A DNA stretch of 64,000 nucleotides from SFDP01 sp051653625 (GCA_051653625.1 JBOFWM010000063.1:1-64000); one strand, 5' to 3'; positions 50,902 to 61,725 are shown, counted from the first letter of the stretch. The notes: a model not told the origin generated them from the sequence alone. A program made the numbers and translations.

Positions 50902-50965
50902 ATAAGAAACATATAGTAAAATTAAGAATAAATATAATTTATATGCCCTAGGAAAAGGAAAAAAT

Positions 50966-52195
50966 ATGGAATCTGAAAATAGAAAGTCATACCGTAGAGG
51001 TTTTTTAGGAGGAGTACTTCTTGCAATTTTAATTGTAATGCTTTACTCACTTGGTAGTAAGGTTTACTCAGTATATGTAAAACCATATGTTAGTTTAAGT
51101 TCTTCAACAAACGTTGGAGAAAAAGAAATACTTTTAGATACGCAAACAAGTACAAAGATCGAAGTGATTGAAGGTGCAATTCAACAGTATTTTTTAAATG
51201 ATATTTCGCTGAAAAATCTAGAGGACGGAATATATTCAGGTATATTAGATGCATTAGAAGATCCATATTCAGAATATTATACTGCAGAAGAATTAATTAG
51301 TATTCAAGAAAAGACGGAAGGTATTTATTACGGAATTGGTGCTTACATTGGAATTGATGAAAAAACAAATTTATCTGTTTTAAGTGGAATTATTGAAAAT
51401 ACCCCTGCACAAGAAGCAGGATTGCAAGCAGGAGATGTAATCTATAAGGTAGATGGAGTATCTACAGAAGGAAAAGATACAACAGAAGTTGTAGCTCTTA
51501 TTAAAGGGGAAGAAGGGAGCAAAGTTCTTTTGACGATTATAAGACAAGGGGAAGCTGCTTATCTTGAAATTGAAGTTGAAAGAAGAAAAATCGAAACACC
51601 GACTGTTGAATATAAAATGTTAGAAGACAATATTGGATACATTCGAATTTTAGAATTTGATGATATTACACTCGATCAATTTACAGAAGCATTAGCTGTT
51701 TGCGAGGGATCTGGAATGACAGGACTAATTCTTGATTTAAGAAATAATCCTGGAGGCAATCTAACAACAGTATGTGAGATTGCAAGAATGTTGCTACCGA
51801 AAGGCCTTATTGTATATACTGAAAATAAATATGGAGAGCGAGAAGAATATAGTGGTGATGGAACGAGAGAAATTCAAATTCCATTAGTTGTACTTACGAA
51901 TGAATATAGCGCTAGTGCATCAGAAATTCTTGCAGGTGCAATTAAAGATTATGAAAAAGGTACCATTTTAGGAACTACTACATATGGAAAAGGAATTGTG
52001 CAAAGAATTATAGGATTATCAGATGGTTCTGCTTTAAAATTAACAGTAAGTAAATACTATACTCCTAAGGGAAATGATATTCATGGAATAGGTGTATCTC
52101 CCGATGTTGAAGTTAAGTTCGATAGTGAAACATATTTGTTGAATGGAAAAGATAATCAATTAGAAGCAGCAATTTCGCTTTTGAAAAATGAATAA
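50966..52195 (+). CDS. S41 family carboxyl-terminal processing protease (CtpB-like)
   Basis: 409 residues. N-terminal membrane anchor (FLGGVLLAILIVMLYSLGSK), PDZ domain (about 115-195: GIYYGIGAYIGIDEKTNL), and peptidase with EYSASASEILAGAIKDY holding the catalytic Ser and TTYGKGIVQ the Lys. Ctp proteases cut wall or sporulation regulators. Follows the M23 gene by 64 bases. Confidence 0.93.
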   Translation: MESENRKSYRRGFLGGVLLAILIVMLYSLGSKVYSVYVKPYVSLSSSTNVGEKEILLDTQTSTKIEVIEGAIQQYFLNDISLKNLEDGIYSGILDALEDPYSEYYTAEELISIQEKTEGIYYGIGAYIGIDEKTNLSVLSGIIENTPAQEAGLQAGDVIYKVDGVSTEGKDTTEVVALIKGEEGSKVLLTIIRQGEAAYLEIEVERRKIETPTVEYKMLEDNIGYIRILEFDDITLDQFTEALAVCEGSGMTGLILDLRNNPGGNLTTVCEIARMLLPKGLIVYTENKYGEREEYSGDGTREIQIPLVVLTNEYSASASEILAGAIKDYEKGTILGTTTYGKGIVQRIIGLSDGSALKLTVSKYYTPKGNDIHGIGVSPDVEVKFDSETYLLNGKDNQLEAAISLLKNE

Positions 52196-52202
52196 AGATG
52201 AG

Positions 52203-52236
52203 AAAAGCTGAGCAGAATTTCTGTTCAGCTTTTTTT
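52203..52236 (+). terminator. Intrinsic terminator after the S41 gene
   Basis: AAAAGCTGAGCAGA (52203-52216) with TCTGTTCAGCTTTT (52220-52233), one G-T pair, then T run. Confidence 0.9.
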
Positions 52237-52248
52237 AAAAAAGAAATG

Positions 52249-52277
52249 TTGTTTGTAATATAAAAAAGAATTATAAT
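52249..52277 (+). promoter_or_regulatory. Sigma-A promoter of the transglutaminase-uvrBA unit
   Basis: TTGTTT (52249-52254), 17-bp spacer, TATAAT (52272-52277). Confidence 0.75.
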
Positions 52278-52312
52278 GGTAATAAATATAAGGAATAAAT
52301 GGAGCACACTAT

Positions 52313-53743
52313 ATGATAAAAAAAATCTTAATTACAATACTAACAATTATTAGTCTTTTTATAGCAATGATGTTTTATGGGATTTTCAATCCTGATTTTG
52401 CTTTAGAGATAGCAACTAAATTATTTCCGGATAGATATAATACAACTTCTATTGATGTAGAGGAAGAAATAAGTTCTGAAATACAAGAAGAACAATCAGA
52501 AGAAATAGAAACACAAATAGAGATTCCAAAACAGAGCGAAGAAAGTATCGTGAAACAAAGTGAAGTTACACAAGTTTTTGATGAGATAGAAACTCCGTTA
52601 AAAAGTATATCTGGAAAAAATGGTTATATATCCATAACAGAACAATCAAATCAAGTATCAGATAAAGAAAATGAAGAAATACAAAAGACTAAAGATTATG
52701 GTGAGACAGGATCAAGTCTTACATTTGATACAGAGATGTATCCATATTATGGTATGTTATCAGAAGCTGGACAAACATTATATAAACAGATTTATTCTAA
52801 TGCTAATATTTTGAAAAAAACATTTAATCCTATTGTTGATGTGGATAAAGATCATGTTAAAAATGTTTTTATGGCAGTATTTAATGATCACCCAGAATTA
52901 TTTTGGCTTTATACTTCCTATTCAAGCAAGTATAGTAAGCCTGGAATTTGTATAGAAATAACACTTACATATTATGATTTTGGAAGTGTATTCGAGTCGG
53001 AAAAAACAAAATTTAATCAAGTAATTAATACCATTGTTGATGGAGCAAAGACAAAATCAACAGATTTTGAAAAAGAGCAATATGTACATGATGCACTTAT
53101 TAATCGAATTACATATAATTTACAAGCACCATTGAATCAAAGTGCATATAGTGCAATTGTGAATGGATCAACCGTATGTGCAGGTTATGCAAGAGCATTT
53201 CAACTTATTATGCAAAAACTGGAGATACCAACGTATTATTGTACTGGATATGCAGGAGAGAGACATGCATGGAATATTGTGAAGCTTGAAGGAGAATACT
53301 ATAATGTAGATTTAACATGGGATGATTCCGATCCATTTACGTATGATTATTTCAATAGAACAGACCAAGATTTTATAGATACACATACAAGACAAGATTT
53401 ATCCGTGAATTTACCAGAAGCAAAAGGTACAAAATATAGAAATTTAGTAGGAAACATTTCAAATGAAATTCTAAAAGAAAAAGTAAGCACAATAGAGGAG
53501 TATTATACAAAATGCTTATCTCTTGCACTTGTACAAAAAGAAAAAGATAGTATTTCTTTTGAAGTAATAATTGGTGATAATATTTTAGAAGATGTAAAAA
53601 AGGCATATCAAGATAATGCGTATCAAAATGGATATGTGAATAGATTAATGGATGAAATTGAGGCAGATAGTTTATCGGTTAATATAGAAAGTGAAAATTT
53701 AGGAAGTGGATACTATAAATTATATCACACTATAAGAAAGTAG
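52313..53743 (+). CDS. Transglutaminase-like domain protein, membrane anchored
   Basis: 476 residues. N-terminal membrane helix (about 5-26), an acidic low-complexity stretch (Glu/Gln/Ser-rich, about 45-135), then a transglutaminase-like domain with NGSTVCAGYARAFQ (Cys), GERHAWNIV (His) and NVDLTWDDSDP (Asp). Extracellular cysteine peptidase or amidase role likely; substrate unknown. Precedes uvrB by 17 bases. Confidence 0.85.
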   Translation: MIKKILITILTIISLFIAMMFYGIFNPDFALEIATKLFPDRYNTTSIDVEEEISSEIQEEQSEEIETQIEIPKQSEESIVKQSEVTQVFDEIETPLKSISGKNGYISITEQSNQVSDKENEEIQKTKDYGETGSSLTFDTEMYPYYGMLSEAGQTLYKQIYSNANILKKTFNPIVDVDKDHVKNVFMAVFNDHPELFWLYTSYSSKYSKPGICIEITLTYYDFGSVFESEKTKFNQVINTIVDGAKTKSTDFEKEQYVHDALINRITYNLQAPLNQSAYSAIVNGSTVCAGYARAFQLIMQKLEIPTYYCTGYAGERHAWNIVKLEGEYYNVDLTWDDSDPFTYDYFNRTDQDFIDTHTRQDLSVNLPEAKGTKYRNLVGNISNEILKEKVSTIEEYYTKCLSLALVQKEKDSISFEVIIGDNILEDVKKAYQDNAYQNGYVNRLMDEIEADSLSVNIESENLGSGYYKLYHTIRK

Positions 53744-53760
53744 AAGAAGGGTTTGATAAG

Positions 53761-55749
53761 ATGGAGTTTAAGTTACATTCTGAATATAAGCCGACAGGTG
53801 ACCAACCAGAAGCAATTGAGCAACTAGTTGCAGGTTTTAAAAAAGGAAATCAAATGCAAACGTTGTTAGGAGTGACAGGTTCTGGAAAAACATTTACAAT
53901 GGCAAATGTAATAGAGAAGTTACAAAAACCAACTCTTATCATTGCTCATAATAAAACATTAGCTGGGCAATTGTATGGAGAGTTTAAAGAGTTTTTTCCG
54001 GAAAATGCAGTAGAATATTTTGTCTCATATTATGATTACTATCAGCCAGAAGCATATGTTCCTTCTTCAGATACGTATATTGCAAAGGATTCTTCTATTA
54101 ATGAGGAAATAGATAAATTACGTTTGTCGGCAACTGCATCTTTGTCGGAACGAAAAGATGTGATTGTTGTAGCCAGTGTTTCTTGTATTTATGGAATAGG
54201 AAGTCCAGATGATTATAAAAAGATGATTGTATCATTAAGACCAGGTCAGATGAAAGATCGCGATCAAGTTCTTAGAGAAATGGTGCATATTCAATATGCG
54301 AGAAATGACATGGACTTATCGCGAGGTTGTTTTCGCGTAAGAGGAGATGTCGTTGAAATTAATCCAGCAGTAGGTGGAGAGATTATTTATCGAGTGGAAT
54401 TTTTTGGTGATGAAATAGACCGGATTTGTGAAATAGAGCCATTAAGTGGAAAGGTTTTAAAAGAATTAGAACATTTAGCAATTTTTCCGGCGTCTCATTA
54501 TGTAGTACCAGAAGAGAAAATAAAAAAAGCTTGTATAGAAATTGAAAAAGAAATGTTAGAAAGAGTCCAATACTTTAAGGGAGAAGATAAATTACTTGAA
54601 GCCCAAAGGATTAGTGAGCGTACAAACTTTGATATTGAAATGTTGCGAGAAACAGGGTTTTGTTCTGGTATTGAAAATTATTCAAGACATTTGAATGGGC
54701 AAAAGGCGGATGTGACTCCAAAATGTCTTATTGACTTTTTTGAAGATGATTTTTTGATTATTATTGATGAATCCCACATTAGTGTACCGCAAATTAGAGG
54801 GATGTATGCAGGCGATCGTTCTAGAAAAACAACATTGGTAGAGTATGGATTTCGCTTGCCATCCGCATTAGATAATAGACCATTAAATTTTACAGAATTT
54901 GAAGAAAAAATAGATCAAATGCTATTTGTATCAGCAACACCAAATGTTTATGAAAAAGAACATGAATTATTGCGTGCGGAACAAATTATAAGGCCAACTG
55001 GATTGCTCGATCCGGAAATCACTGTAAAACCTGTAGAAGGTCAAATTGATGATTTGATTTTTGAGGTAAGAAAAGAAATAAAGAAAAAAAATAAAGTGTT
55101 AATTACTACACTAACAAAAAGGATGGCAGAAGATTTAACAGATTACATGAAAGAAGTTGGAATACGTATTAAATATTTACATTCTGATATTGATACATTA
55201 GAGCGTGCGCAAATTATTCGTGATATGAGATTAGATGTATTTGATGTGCTTGTAGGAATTAACTTATTAAGAGAAGGATTAGATATTCCAGAAATTACGC
55301 TTGTTGCTATTTTAGATGCAGATAAAGAGGGATTTTTGCGCTCAGCAACTTCACTGATTCAAACGGTTGGAAGAGCAGCAAGAAATGCAGATGGTCATGT
55401 AATCATGTATGCAGATAAAATTACAGATTCTATGAGGGAAGCTATTAGTGAGACAAATCGTAGAAGAAAAATACAAGAAGAGTATAATATAGAGCATAAT
55501 ATTACACCAACAACAATTAAAAAAGCAGTAAGAGATTTGATTAGTATTTCAAAAGAAATTGCAAAAGAAGAAATGAAGTTTGAAAAAGATCCAGAGTCTA
55601 TGGATGCAAAGGAACTTGAAAAATTAATTCAAAAAGTTTCGAAAGAAATGTCAAAAGCGGCAGCAGATTTAAATTTCGAAAATGCTGCAATGCTTCGAGA
55701 TAAGATGATTGAATTAAAAAAACATTTAGAAGAAGTAAAGAATAAGTAG
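53761..55749 (+). CDS. uvrB: Excinuclease ABC subunit B
   Basis: 662 residues. Walker A GVTGSGKTFTMA, beta-hairpin YYDYYQPEAYVPSSD, DESH box IIDESHIS, QTVGRAARNADG, and a C-terminal UVR domain (KEMSKAAADLNFENAAMLRD). Nucleotide excision repair. Forms a pair with uvrA, 17 bases downstream. Confidence 0.97.
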   Translation: MEFKLHSEYKPTGDQPEAIEQLVAGFKKGNQMQTLLGVTGSGKTFTMANVIEKLQKPTLIIAHNKTLAGQLYGEFKEFFPENAVEYFVSYYDYYQPEAYVPSSDTYIAKDSSINEEIDKLRLSATASLSERKDVIVVASVSCIYGIGSPDDYKKMIVSLRPGQMKDRDQVLREMVHIQYARNDMDLSRGCFRVRGDVVEINPAVGGEIIYRVEFFGDEIDRICEIEPLSGKVLKELEHLAIFPASHYVVPEEKIKKACIEIEKEMLERVQYFKGEDKLLEAQRISERTNFDIEMLRETGFCSGIENYSRHLNGQKADVTPKCLIDFFEDDFLIIIDESHISVPQIRGMYAGDRSRKTTLVEYGFRLPSALDNRPLNFTEFEEKIDQMLFVSATPNVYEKEHELLRAEQIIRPTGLLDPEITVKPVEGQIDDLIFEVRKEIKKKNKVLITTLTKRMAEDLTDYMKEVGIRIKYLHSDIDTLERAQIIRDMRLDVFDVLVGINLLREGLDIPEITLVAILDADKEGFLRSATSLIQTVGRAARNADGHVIMYADKITDSMREAISETNRRRKIQEEYNIEHNITPTTIKKAVRDLISISKEIAKEEMKFEKDPESMDAKELEKLIQKVSKEMSKAAADLNFENAAMLRDKMIELKKHLEEVKNK

Positions 55750-55766
55750 AAAGAAAAGGAAAAAAG

Positions 55767-58595
55767 ATGTCAAAGGAATATATAAAAATTAGAGGGGCCC
55801 ATGAACATAATTTGAAGGGGATTGATATAGATATACCGAGAAATGAATTTGTTGTTTTAACGGGGCTTTCCGGTTCGGGAAAATCGTCGCTTGCATTTGA
55901 TACAATTTATGCAGAAGGACAAAGAAGATATATGGAATCAATTTCTTCTTATGCGAGACAATTTTTAGGGCAAATGGAAAAACCAAATGTAGATAAGATT
56001 GAAGGATTATCACCAGCAATTTCTATTGATCAAAAATCGACAAATCGAAATCCAAGATCTACGGTAGGTACGGTAACAGAAATATATGATTATTTTCGAC
56101 TTCTATATGCAAGAATTGGTATTCCACATTGTCCAAAGTGTGGAAAGGAAATAAAAAAGCAAACAGTAGACCAAATGATTGATCAAATTTTAGAGTTGCC
56201 AGAAGGTAGTAAAATCCAATTGCTTGCACCAGTTGTAAGGGGAAGAAAAGGAGAGCATACAAAAGTATTTGAACGTGCAAAAAGAAGCGGATATGTACGC
56301 GTAAAAATTGATGGAAATCTTTATGATTTATCAGAAGAATTTAAGTTAGATAAGAATATTAAACATAATATTGAAATAGTAGTGGATCGACTCGTTGTAA
56401 AACAAGATATACAATCAAGATTAACTGATTCTATTGAAAATGTATTAGAATTAGCGAATGGTTTAATGATGGTTGAGGTTATTGGTGGAGAAATCATTAA
56501 TTTTAGCCAAAGTTTTTCCTGTCCAGATTGTGAAATTAGTATCGATGAAATTGAACCAAGAAGCTTTTCTTTTAATAATCCTTTCGGTGCTTGTCCTACT
56601 TGTTATGGACTTGGATATAAAATGGAGTTTGATGTAGATTTGATGATACCGGATAAATCAAAAAGTATCAATGAAGGAGCCATTGTTGTAATGGGGTGGC
56701 AGTCAAGTAGTGACGAAGGTAGTTTTACAAATGCGATTCTAAAAGCATTAGCAAAAGAATATAAGTTCAAATTAGATGTGCCATTTGAAAAATTAACAGA
56801 AGAAATACAACATATTCTTTTGTATGGAACAGATGGAAAATCTGTAAAAGTACCATATAAGGGACAACGTGGTGAAGGAATCTATGACATAGTTTTTGAA
56901 GGTCTTATCAAAAATGTACAAAAGCGATATAGAGAAACTGCCTCAGAGGGCATGAAACAAGAATATGAAACATTTATGAGAATTACACCTTGTGAAGATT
57001 GTCATGGAATGAGGTTGAAAAAAGAATCTCTTGCAGTAACTGTATGTGATAAAAATATTTATGAAGTTACAAATATGTCAATTGCTGTATTAGATGCATT
57101 TTTAAAAGAAATGAAATTAACAAGAAATCAAGAAATAATTGGAGATCAAATCTTAAAAGAAATTAGAGCAAGAGTCGGATTTTTAATGGACGTTGGTTTA
57201 GATTATTTAGCATTATCAAGAGCAACAGCTAGTTTGTCAGGTGGGGAAGCACAAAGAATTCGTCTTGCCACACAAATCGGTTCTGGATTAGTGGGAGTTT
57301 GTTATATTTTAGATGAGCCAAGTATTGGATTACATCAAAAAGATAATGATAAACTATTAAATACGCTTAAAAATCTAAAAGAAATGGGAAATTCTTTGAT
57401 TGTAGTAGAACATGATGAAGATACTATGATGGCAGCAGATTTTATTGTGGATATTGGACCAGGAGCAGGTTCACATGGTGGAGAAGTAGTTGCAACTGGG
57501 ACAGCAAAAGAGATCATGGAAAACGAAAAATCTATTACTGGAAAATATTTGAGCGGAAAAATTAAAATACCAGTTCCTGAAAAAAGAAAGAAAAAAACTG
57601 GAACATTAAGTATTGTAAAAGCAGCAGAAAATAATTTGAAAAATGTAACAGTAGACATCCCACTTGGAATTATGACGTGTATAACAGGAGTATCAGGATC
57701 GGGTAAGAGTTCGTTAATCAATGAGATTTTATACAAAAGCCTTGCAAGAGGATTAAATCGTGCAAGATGTATTCCGGGAAAACATCAAAAAATAAAAGGA
57801 ATAGAGCAATTAGACAAAGTAATTGCTATTGATCAATCACCAATTGGAAGAACACCAAGATCAAACCCTGCAACATATACTGGAGTTTTTGATATGATAC
57901 GTGATTTGTTTGCAGCGACTCAAGATGCAAAAACAAAAGGTTATAAGAAAGGGCGTTTTAGTTTCAATGTAAAAGGTGGTAGATGTGAGGCATGTAGTGG
58001 AGATGGAATTATTAAAATTGAAATGCATTTCTTACCAGATGTATATATACCTTGTGAAGTATGTCAAGGAAAACGTTATAATAGAGAAACATTAGAAGTA
58101 AAATATAAAGGGAAAACAATTTATGATGTACTTGATATGACAGTAGAAGAAGCAGTTACTTTTTTTGAAAATGTTCCAAGTATTAAACGTAAAATTGATA
58201 CATTATACGATGTTGGATTATCCTATATTAAATTAGGGCAACCATCTACTACATTATCGGGTGGAGAAGCACAAAGAATTAAATTAGCAACCGAATTAAG
58301 TAAAAGAAGTACTGGAAAAACGATTTATATTTTAGATGAACCTACAACAGGGCTTCATTTTGCAGATGTGCATAAACTAGTGGAAATATTACAACGTTTA
58401 ACAGAAGGCGGAAATACAGTTGTTGTAATTGAGCATAATTTAGAAGTAATTAAAACTGCAGATTGGATCATTGATATGGGACCAGTTGGAGGCGATGGCG
58501 GAGGATGCGTTGTTGCAAAGGGAACTCCGGAGGAAGTGGCAAAAGTGGCAGAGTCATTTACAGGACAATATATTAATAAAATCATTTTTTCTTAA
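55767..58595 (+). CDS. uvrA: Excinuclease ABC subunit A
   Basis: 942 residues. Two ABC modules: Walker A GLSGSGKSSLAFDTIY and GVSGSGKSSLINEILY, signature SGGEAQRIRLATQIGS and SGGEAQRIKLATELSK. Zinc motifs CPKCGKE, CPDCE and GACPTC, and later CEACSGDG and CEVCQGKR. Damage recognition in excision repair. Confidence 0.97.
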   Translation: MSKEYIKIRGAHEHNLKGIDIDIPRNEFVVLTGLSGSGKSSLAFDTIYAEGQRRYMESISSYARQFLGQMEKPNVDKIEGLSPAISIDQKSTNRNPRSTVGTVTEIYDYFRLLYARIGIPHCPKCGKEIKKQTVDQMIDQILELPEGSKIQLLAPVVRGRKGEHTKVFERAKRSGYVRVKIDGNLYDLSEEFKLDKNIKHNIEIVVDRLVVKQDIQSRLTDSIENVLELANGLMMVEVIGGEIINFSQSFSCPDCEISIDEIEPRSFSFNNPFGACPTCYGLGYKMEFDVDLMIPDKSKSINEGAIVVMGWQSSSDEGSFTNAILKALAKEYKFKLDVPFEKLTEEIQHILLYGTDGKSVKVPYKGQRGEGIYDIVFEGLIKNVQKRYRETASEGMKQEYETFMRITPCEDCHGMRLKKESLAVTVCDKNIYEVTNMSIAVLDAFLKEMKLTRNQEIIGDQILKEIRARVGFLMDVGLDYLALSRATASLSGGEAQRIRLATQIGSGLVGVCYILDEPSIGLHQKDNDKLLNTLKNLKEMGNSLIVVEHDEDTMMAADFIVDIGPGAGSHGGEVVATGTAKEIMENEKSITGKYLSGKIKIPVPEKRKKKTGTLSIVKAAENNLKNVTVDIPLGIMTCITGVSGSGKSSLINEILYKSLARGLNRARCIPGKHQKIKGIEQLDKVIAIDQSPIGRTPRSNPATYTGVFDMIRDLFAATQDAKTKGYKKGRFSFNVKGGRCEACSGDGIIKIEMHFLPDVYIPCEVCQGKRYNRETLEVKYKGKTIYDVLDMTVEEAVTFFENVPSIKRKIDTLYDVGLSYIKLGQPSTTLSGGEAQRIKLATELSKRSTGKTIYILDEPTTGLHFADVHKLVEILQRLTEGGNTVVVIEHNLEVIKTADWIIDMGPVGGDGGGCVVAKGTPEEVAKVAESFTGQYINKIIFS

Positions 58596-58611
58596 GTTTT
58601 TGTGAAATCCC

Positions 58612-58640
58612 TTTTAAAATCAATTTGTTTCAGTTATAAT
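58612..58640 (+). promoter_or_regulatory. Candidate promoter of the mbl-flagellar unit
   Basis: TTTTAA (58612-58617), 17-bp spacer, TATAAT (58635-58640). The -35 is poor. No terminator was seen after uvrA. Confidence 0.5.
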
Positions 58641-58725
58641 GATTCAGTGTGTATAAATGAAAACATATGTCTATACTTTTATAAGTATTATTGAAATATA
58701 TTGAAACCGGGAAAGGGGCAAAAAA

Positions 58726-59718
58726 ATGCAATATACAGATATTGGAATTGATTTAGGAACCGCAAGTATATTAGTTTACATTAGAGGAAAAGGTGTTGTT
58801 CTAAAAGAACCTTCTGTTGTAGCTTTTGATAGAGATACAAATAAAATTAAAGCCATAGGAGAAGATGCAAGGCTTATGCTTGGTAGAACACCAGGAAATA
58901 TTGTGGCTGTTAGACCACTTCGTCAAGGGGTTATTTCTGACTATACAGTGACAGAAAAAATGATGAAATACTTTATTCAAAAGGCACTTGGGAAAAAAAT
59001 ATTAAGAAAACCAAGAATTGCAGTTTGTGTTCCTAGTGGTGTAACAGAAGTTGAAAAAAAAGCAGTAGAAGATGCAACATTACAAGCAGGAGCAAGAGAA
59101 GTATCTATTATTGAAGAACCAATTGCAGCTGCAATTGGAGCAGGAATTGATATTTCTAAGCCATGTGGAAATATGATTGTAGATATTGGCGGCGGAACAT
59201 CCGATGTTGCAGTTATTTCACTAGGAGGTACCGTTGTAAGTGCTTCTATTAAAGTTGCTGGAGATGATTTTGATGAAGCAATTGTGCGTTATATGAGAAA
59301 GAAACATAATCTTTTAATTGGAGAACGAACAGCAGAAGATATAAAAATAAAGATAGGTTCTGCATATAAAAGACCAGAACCAGATTTTATGGATGTTAGA
59401 GGTCGAAATTTAGTAACAGGATTGCCAAAGACGATAACTGTTTCTTCAGAAGAAACAGAAGATGCATTAAAAGAAATTACAGCTCAAATTGTAGAAGCAA
59501 TTCATAGTGTACTTGAAAGAACACCACCAGAATTAGCGGCTGATATTGCAGATCGTGGTATTGTATTAACCGGTGGCGGTAGCTTATTGCGTGGATTAGA
59601 AGAGTTGATTTTTGAAAAAACAGGAATTAATACAATAACAGCAGAAGATCCAATGACTGCAGTGGCAATTGGAACAGGGAAATATGTAGAGTTTTTAGCA
59701 GGATATAGAGAAGACTAA
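58726..59718 (+). CDS. mbl: MreB/Mbl family actin-like protein
   Basis: 330 residues, actin fold: IGIDLGTASILVY, VAVRPLRQGVISDY, IIEEPIAAAIGAGI, IVDIGGGTSDVAVI and VLTGGGSLLRGLEEL. Guides side-wall synthesis. The immediate downstream flagellar pair reproduces the B. subtilis mbl-flhO-flhP order, so Mbl is a better name than MreB. Confidence 0.92.
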   Translation: MQYTDIGIDLGTASILVYIRGKGVVLKEPSVVAFDRDTNKIKAIGEDARLMLGRTPGNIVAVRPLRQGVISDYTVTEKMMKYFIQKALGKKILRKPRIAVCVPSGVTEVEKKAVEDATLQAGAREVSIIEEPIAAAIGAGIDISKPCGNMIVDIGGGTSDVAVISLGGTVVSASIKVAGDDFDEAIVRYMRKKHNLLIGERTAEDIKIKIGSAYKRPEPDFMDVRGRNLVTGLPKTITVSSEETEDALKEITAQIVEAIHSVLERTPPELAADIADRGIVLTGGGSLLRGLEELIFEKTGINTITAEDPMTAVAIGTGKYVEFLAGYRED

Positions 59719-59730
59719 AGAGGAGGGGCC

Positions 59731-60507
59731 ATGGTTAAAGGCTTATATACAGCATATACGGGACTTATTAATGAACAAAATAGAATGGATGTTGTGAGTA
59801 ATAATTTAGCGAATGCTACCACAACTGGGTTTAAAAAAGAAGGAACTACAAGTCAAGCGTTTGATGAAGTGCTTGCTTATAAAATAAAAGACACATCAGA
59901 ACTTGGAAATATGACAAAAAAGTTAGGTTCAGTATCGCTCGGTGTTAAAATTGGTGAAAATTATACAGATTTTAGCCAAGGTTCTTTAAAAACAACAAAC
60001 AACGCATTAGATTTATCTTTATCAAGCGATGGTTTTTTTGCTGTGGAAGTTACAAATAAAGCAGGTGATACATCTACTATGTATACGAGAGATGGTGCAT
60101 TTTTATTAAATAAAGATGGAAATCTTGTAACTAAAGATGGTGGATATGTATTAGATAAATCGGGAAATAGAATTCAACTTAATCCATTGAAAGAAGTAAG
60201 TATTACAGAAGAAGGTGGCATTTATCAGGAAGAAAAATTAGTGGCAACCATTCAAGTAGCAGCATTTGAAGATAATAATTATTTGGAAAAATATGGAGAA
60301 AATTATTATAAAACAGTAGATGGTGCTACATTAACAGAATCTAATGCACAAGTGTTATCTGGATATTTAGAGACTTCTAATGTACAGGTTGTAAATGAAA
60401 TGGTGGATTTAATTGCCATATCTAGAGCGTATGAAACAAGTCAAAAGGTAGTACAAGCATATGATGACTCGTTAGATATTACAGTAAATCAATTAGGACG
60501 AATATAA
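59731..60507 (+). CDS. flhO: Flagellar basal-body rod protein FlhO-like
   Basis: 258 residues. Rod-protein ends: VKGLYTAYTGLINEQNRMDV with VSNNLANATTTGFKKEG, and the C-terminal NVQVVNEMVDLIAISRAYE. FlgF/FlgG family. GAGGGG lies before the ATG, 12 bases after mbl. Confidence 0.9.
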   Translation: MVKGLYTAYTGLINEQNRMDVVSNNLANATTTGFKKEGTTSQAFDEVLAYKIKDTSELGNMTKKLGSVSLGVKIGENYTDFSQGSLKTTNNALDLSLSSDGFFAVEVTNKAGDTSTMYTRDGAFLLNKDGNLVTKDGGYVLDKSGNRIQLNPLKEVSITEEGGIYQEEKLVATIQVAAFEDNNYLEKYGENYYKTVDGATLTESNAQVLSGYLETSNVQVVNEMVDLIAISRAYETSQKVVQAYDDSLDITVNQLGRI

Positions 60508-60540
60508 GCAGACATAATATAAGTTAGAGAGGGGAATTTT

Positions 60541-61359
60541 ATGGTACGTTCACTTTGGACTGGTGCGACAGGAATGAATGCACAACAAACAAATTTAGAT
60601 ACAATTGCTAATAATCTTGCAAATGTAAATACCGTTGGATATAAATCGGAGACTGCAGAATTTAAGACATTGTTGTATCAAAATCTGCAAGCAAAAACCA
60701 CACTAGCTAATGGAGAAGAAAAACCAACAAGTGCACAAGTAGGACTTGGAACACGACTATCTTCTATTACTTCCGTTTTTTCACAAGGAAGTTTAACAGC
60801 ATCGGATAGTGATACTGCTTTTGCGATTTCAGGAGATGGATTTTTTGGAGTACGTAATACAGATGGCACTATTAATTATACACGTAATGGAAATTTTCTT
60901 TTTACAACAGCTTCAAATGGTGGAATGATGCTTTCAACAACAGATGGATTACCAGTTGTTAATTCAACGGGACAGCCAATTATTCTTACAGGGACTTATA
61001 ACGCAAGTAAAATTACAGTTTCAACAGATGGAAAGTTATATTATCCAGATGCGAATAATAATCCACAAGAAATAGGAATGCAAATAGGAATATATCAGTT
61101 TACCAATCCATCTGGATTAGAAAAATTAGGAAGTACGCTGTATGCTGCTACAGATGCAAGTGGTGCAGCAATTAATGAAGCAACAAATGCAAATGTGAAT
61201 AAAAGTAGTCTTGTACAAGGGTATTTAGAAGCTTCGAACGTACAGGTAGCGGATGAAATGGTAAATTTAATTGTTGCGCAAAGAGCATATGAAATGAATT
61301 CAAAAATAATTACAACAACTGATGAAATGATGCAACAAGCAAATCAATTAAAACGATAG
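60541..61359 (+). CDS. flgG: Flagellar distal rod protein FlgG (FlhP)
   Basis: 272 residues. MVRSLWTGATGMNAQQTNLD, ANNLANVNTVGYKSE, SGDGFFGV, and end NVQVADEMVNLIVAQRAYEM. Longer and closer to canonical FlgG than the preceding gene. Both ends form the rod coiled coil. Confidence 0.93.
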   Translation: MVRSLWTGATGMNAQQTNLDTIANNLANVNTVGYKSETAEFKTLLYQNLQAKTTLANGEEKPTSAQVGLGTRLSSITSVFSQGSLTASDSDTAFAISGDGFFGVRNTDGTINYTRNGNFLFTTASNGGMMLSTTDGLPVVNSTGQPIILTGTYNASKITVSTDGKLYYPDANNNPQEIGMQIGIYQFTNPSGLEKLGSTLYAATDASGAAINEATNANVNKSSLVQGYLEASNVQVADEMVNLIVAQRAYEMNSKIITTTDEMMQQANQLKR

Positions 61360-61380
61360 TACATAATGGAGGAAAAAATA

Positions 61381-61722
61381 ATGGATATTAGTTCATTATA
61401 TACAGATTATATTTCTCAAACAGCAAATAATACAACTGCAAATCAACTATCAAGTACAGAAAATAAAGACTATTCTGAAGCAACAGATGATGAGTTATTA
61501 GATGTCTGTAAACAGTTTGAATCTTATTTTTTAGAGCAAATGTTTAAGCAAATGGAAAAAACGATTATTCGTGATGAAGAATCTAGTGATTCTAACTCTA
61601 CCTTAGTTGACTATTTTAAAAGTAATGCACTTGTAGAATTATCGGAGCAGTCAACGGAAACAAATGGATTAGGGATTGCGCAAATGCTTTATGAGCAGAT
61701 GAAACGTAATTATAATTTGTAA
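61381..61722 (+). CDS. Flagellar rod-binding protein (FlgJ N-terminal type)
   Basis: 113 residues from ATG 61381, 8 bases after GGAGG; an ATG at 61366 overlaps that site. Core VCKQFESYFLEQMFKQMEKT and LVELSEQSTETNGLGIAQML match the Rod-binding domain. No muramidase domain, as usual in Firmicutes. Chaperone or cap of rod assembly. Confidence 0.88.
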   Translation: MDISSLYTDYISQTANNTTANQLSSTENKDYSEATDDELLDVCKQFESYFLEQMFKQMEKTIIRDEESSDSNSTLVDYFKSNALVELSEQSTETNGLGIAQMLYEQMKRNYNL

Positions 61723-61725
61723 AAA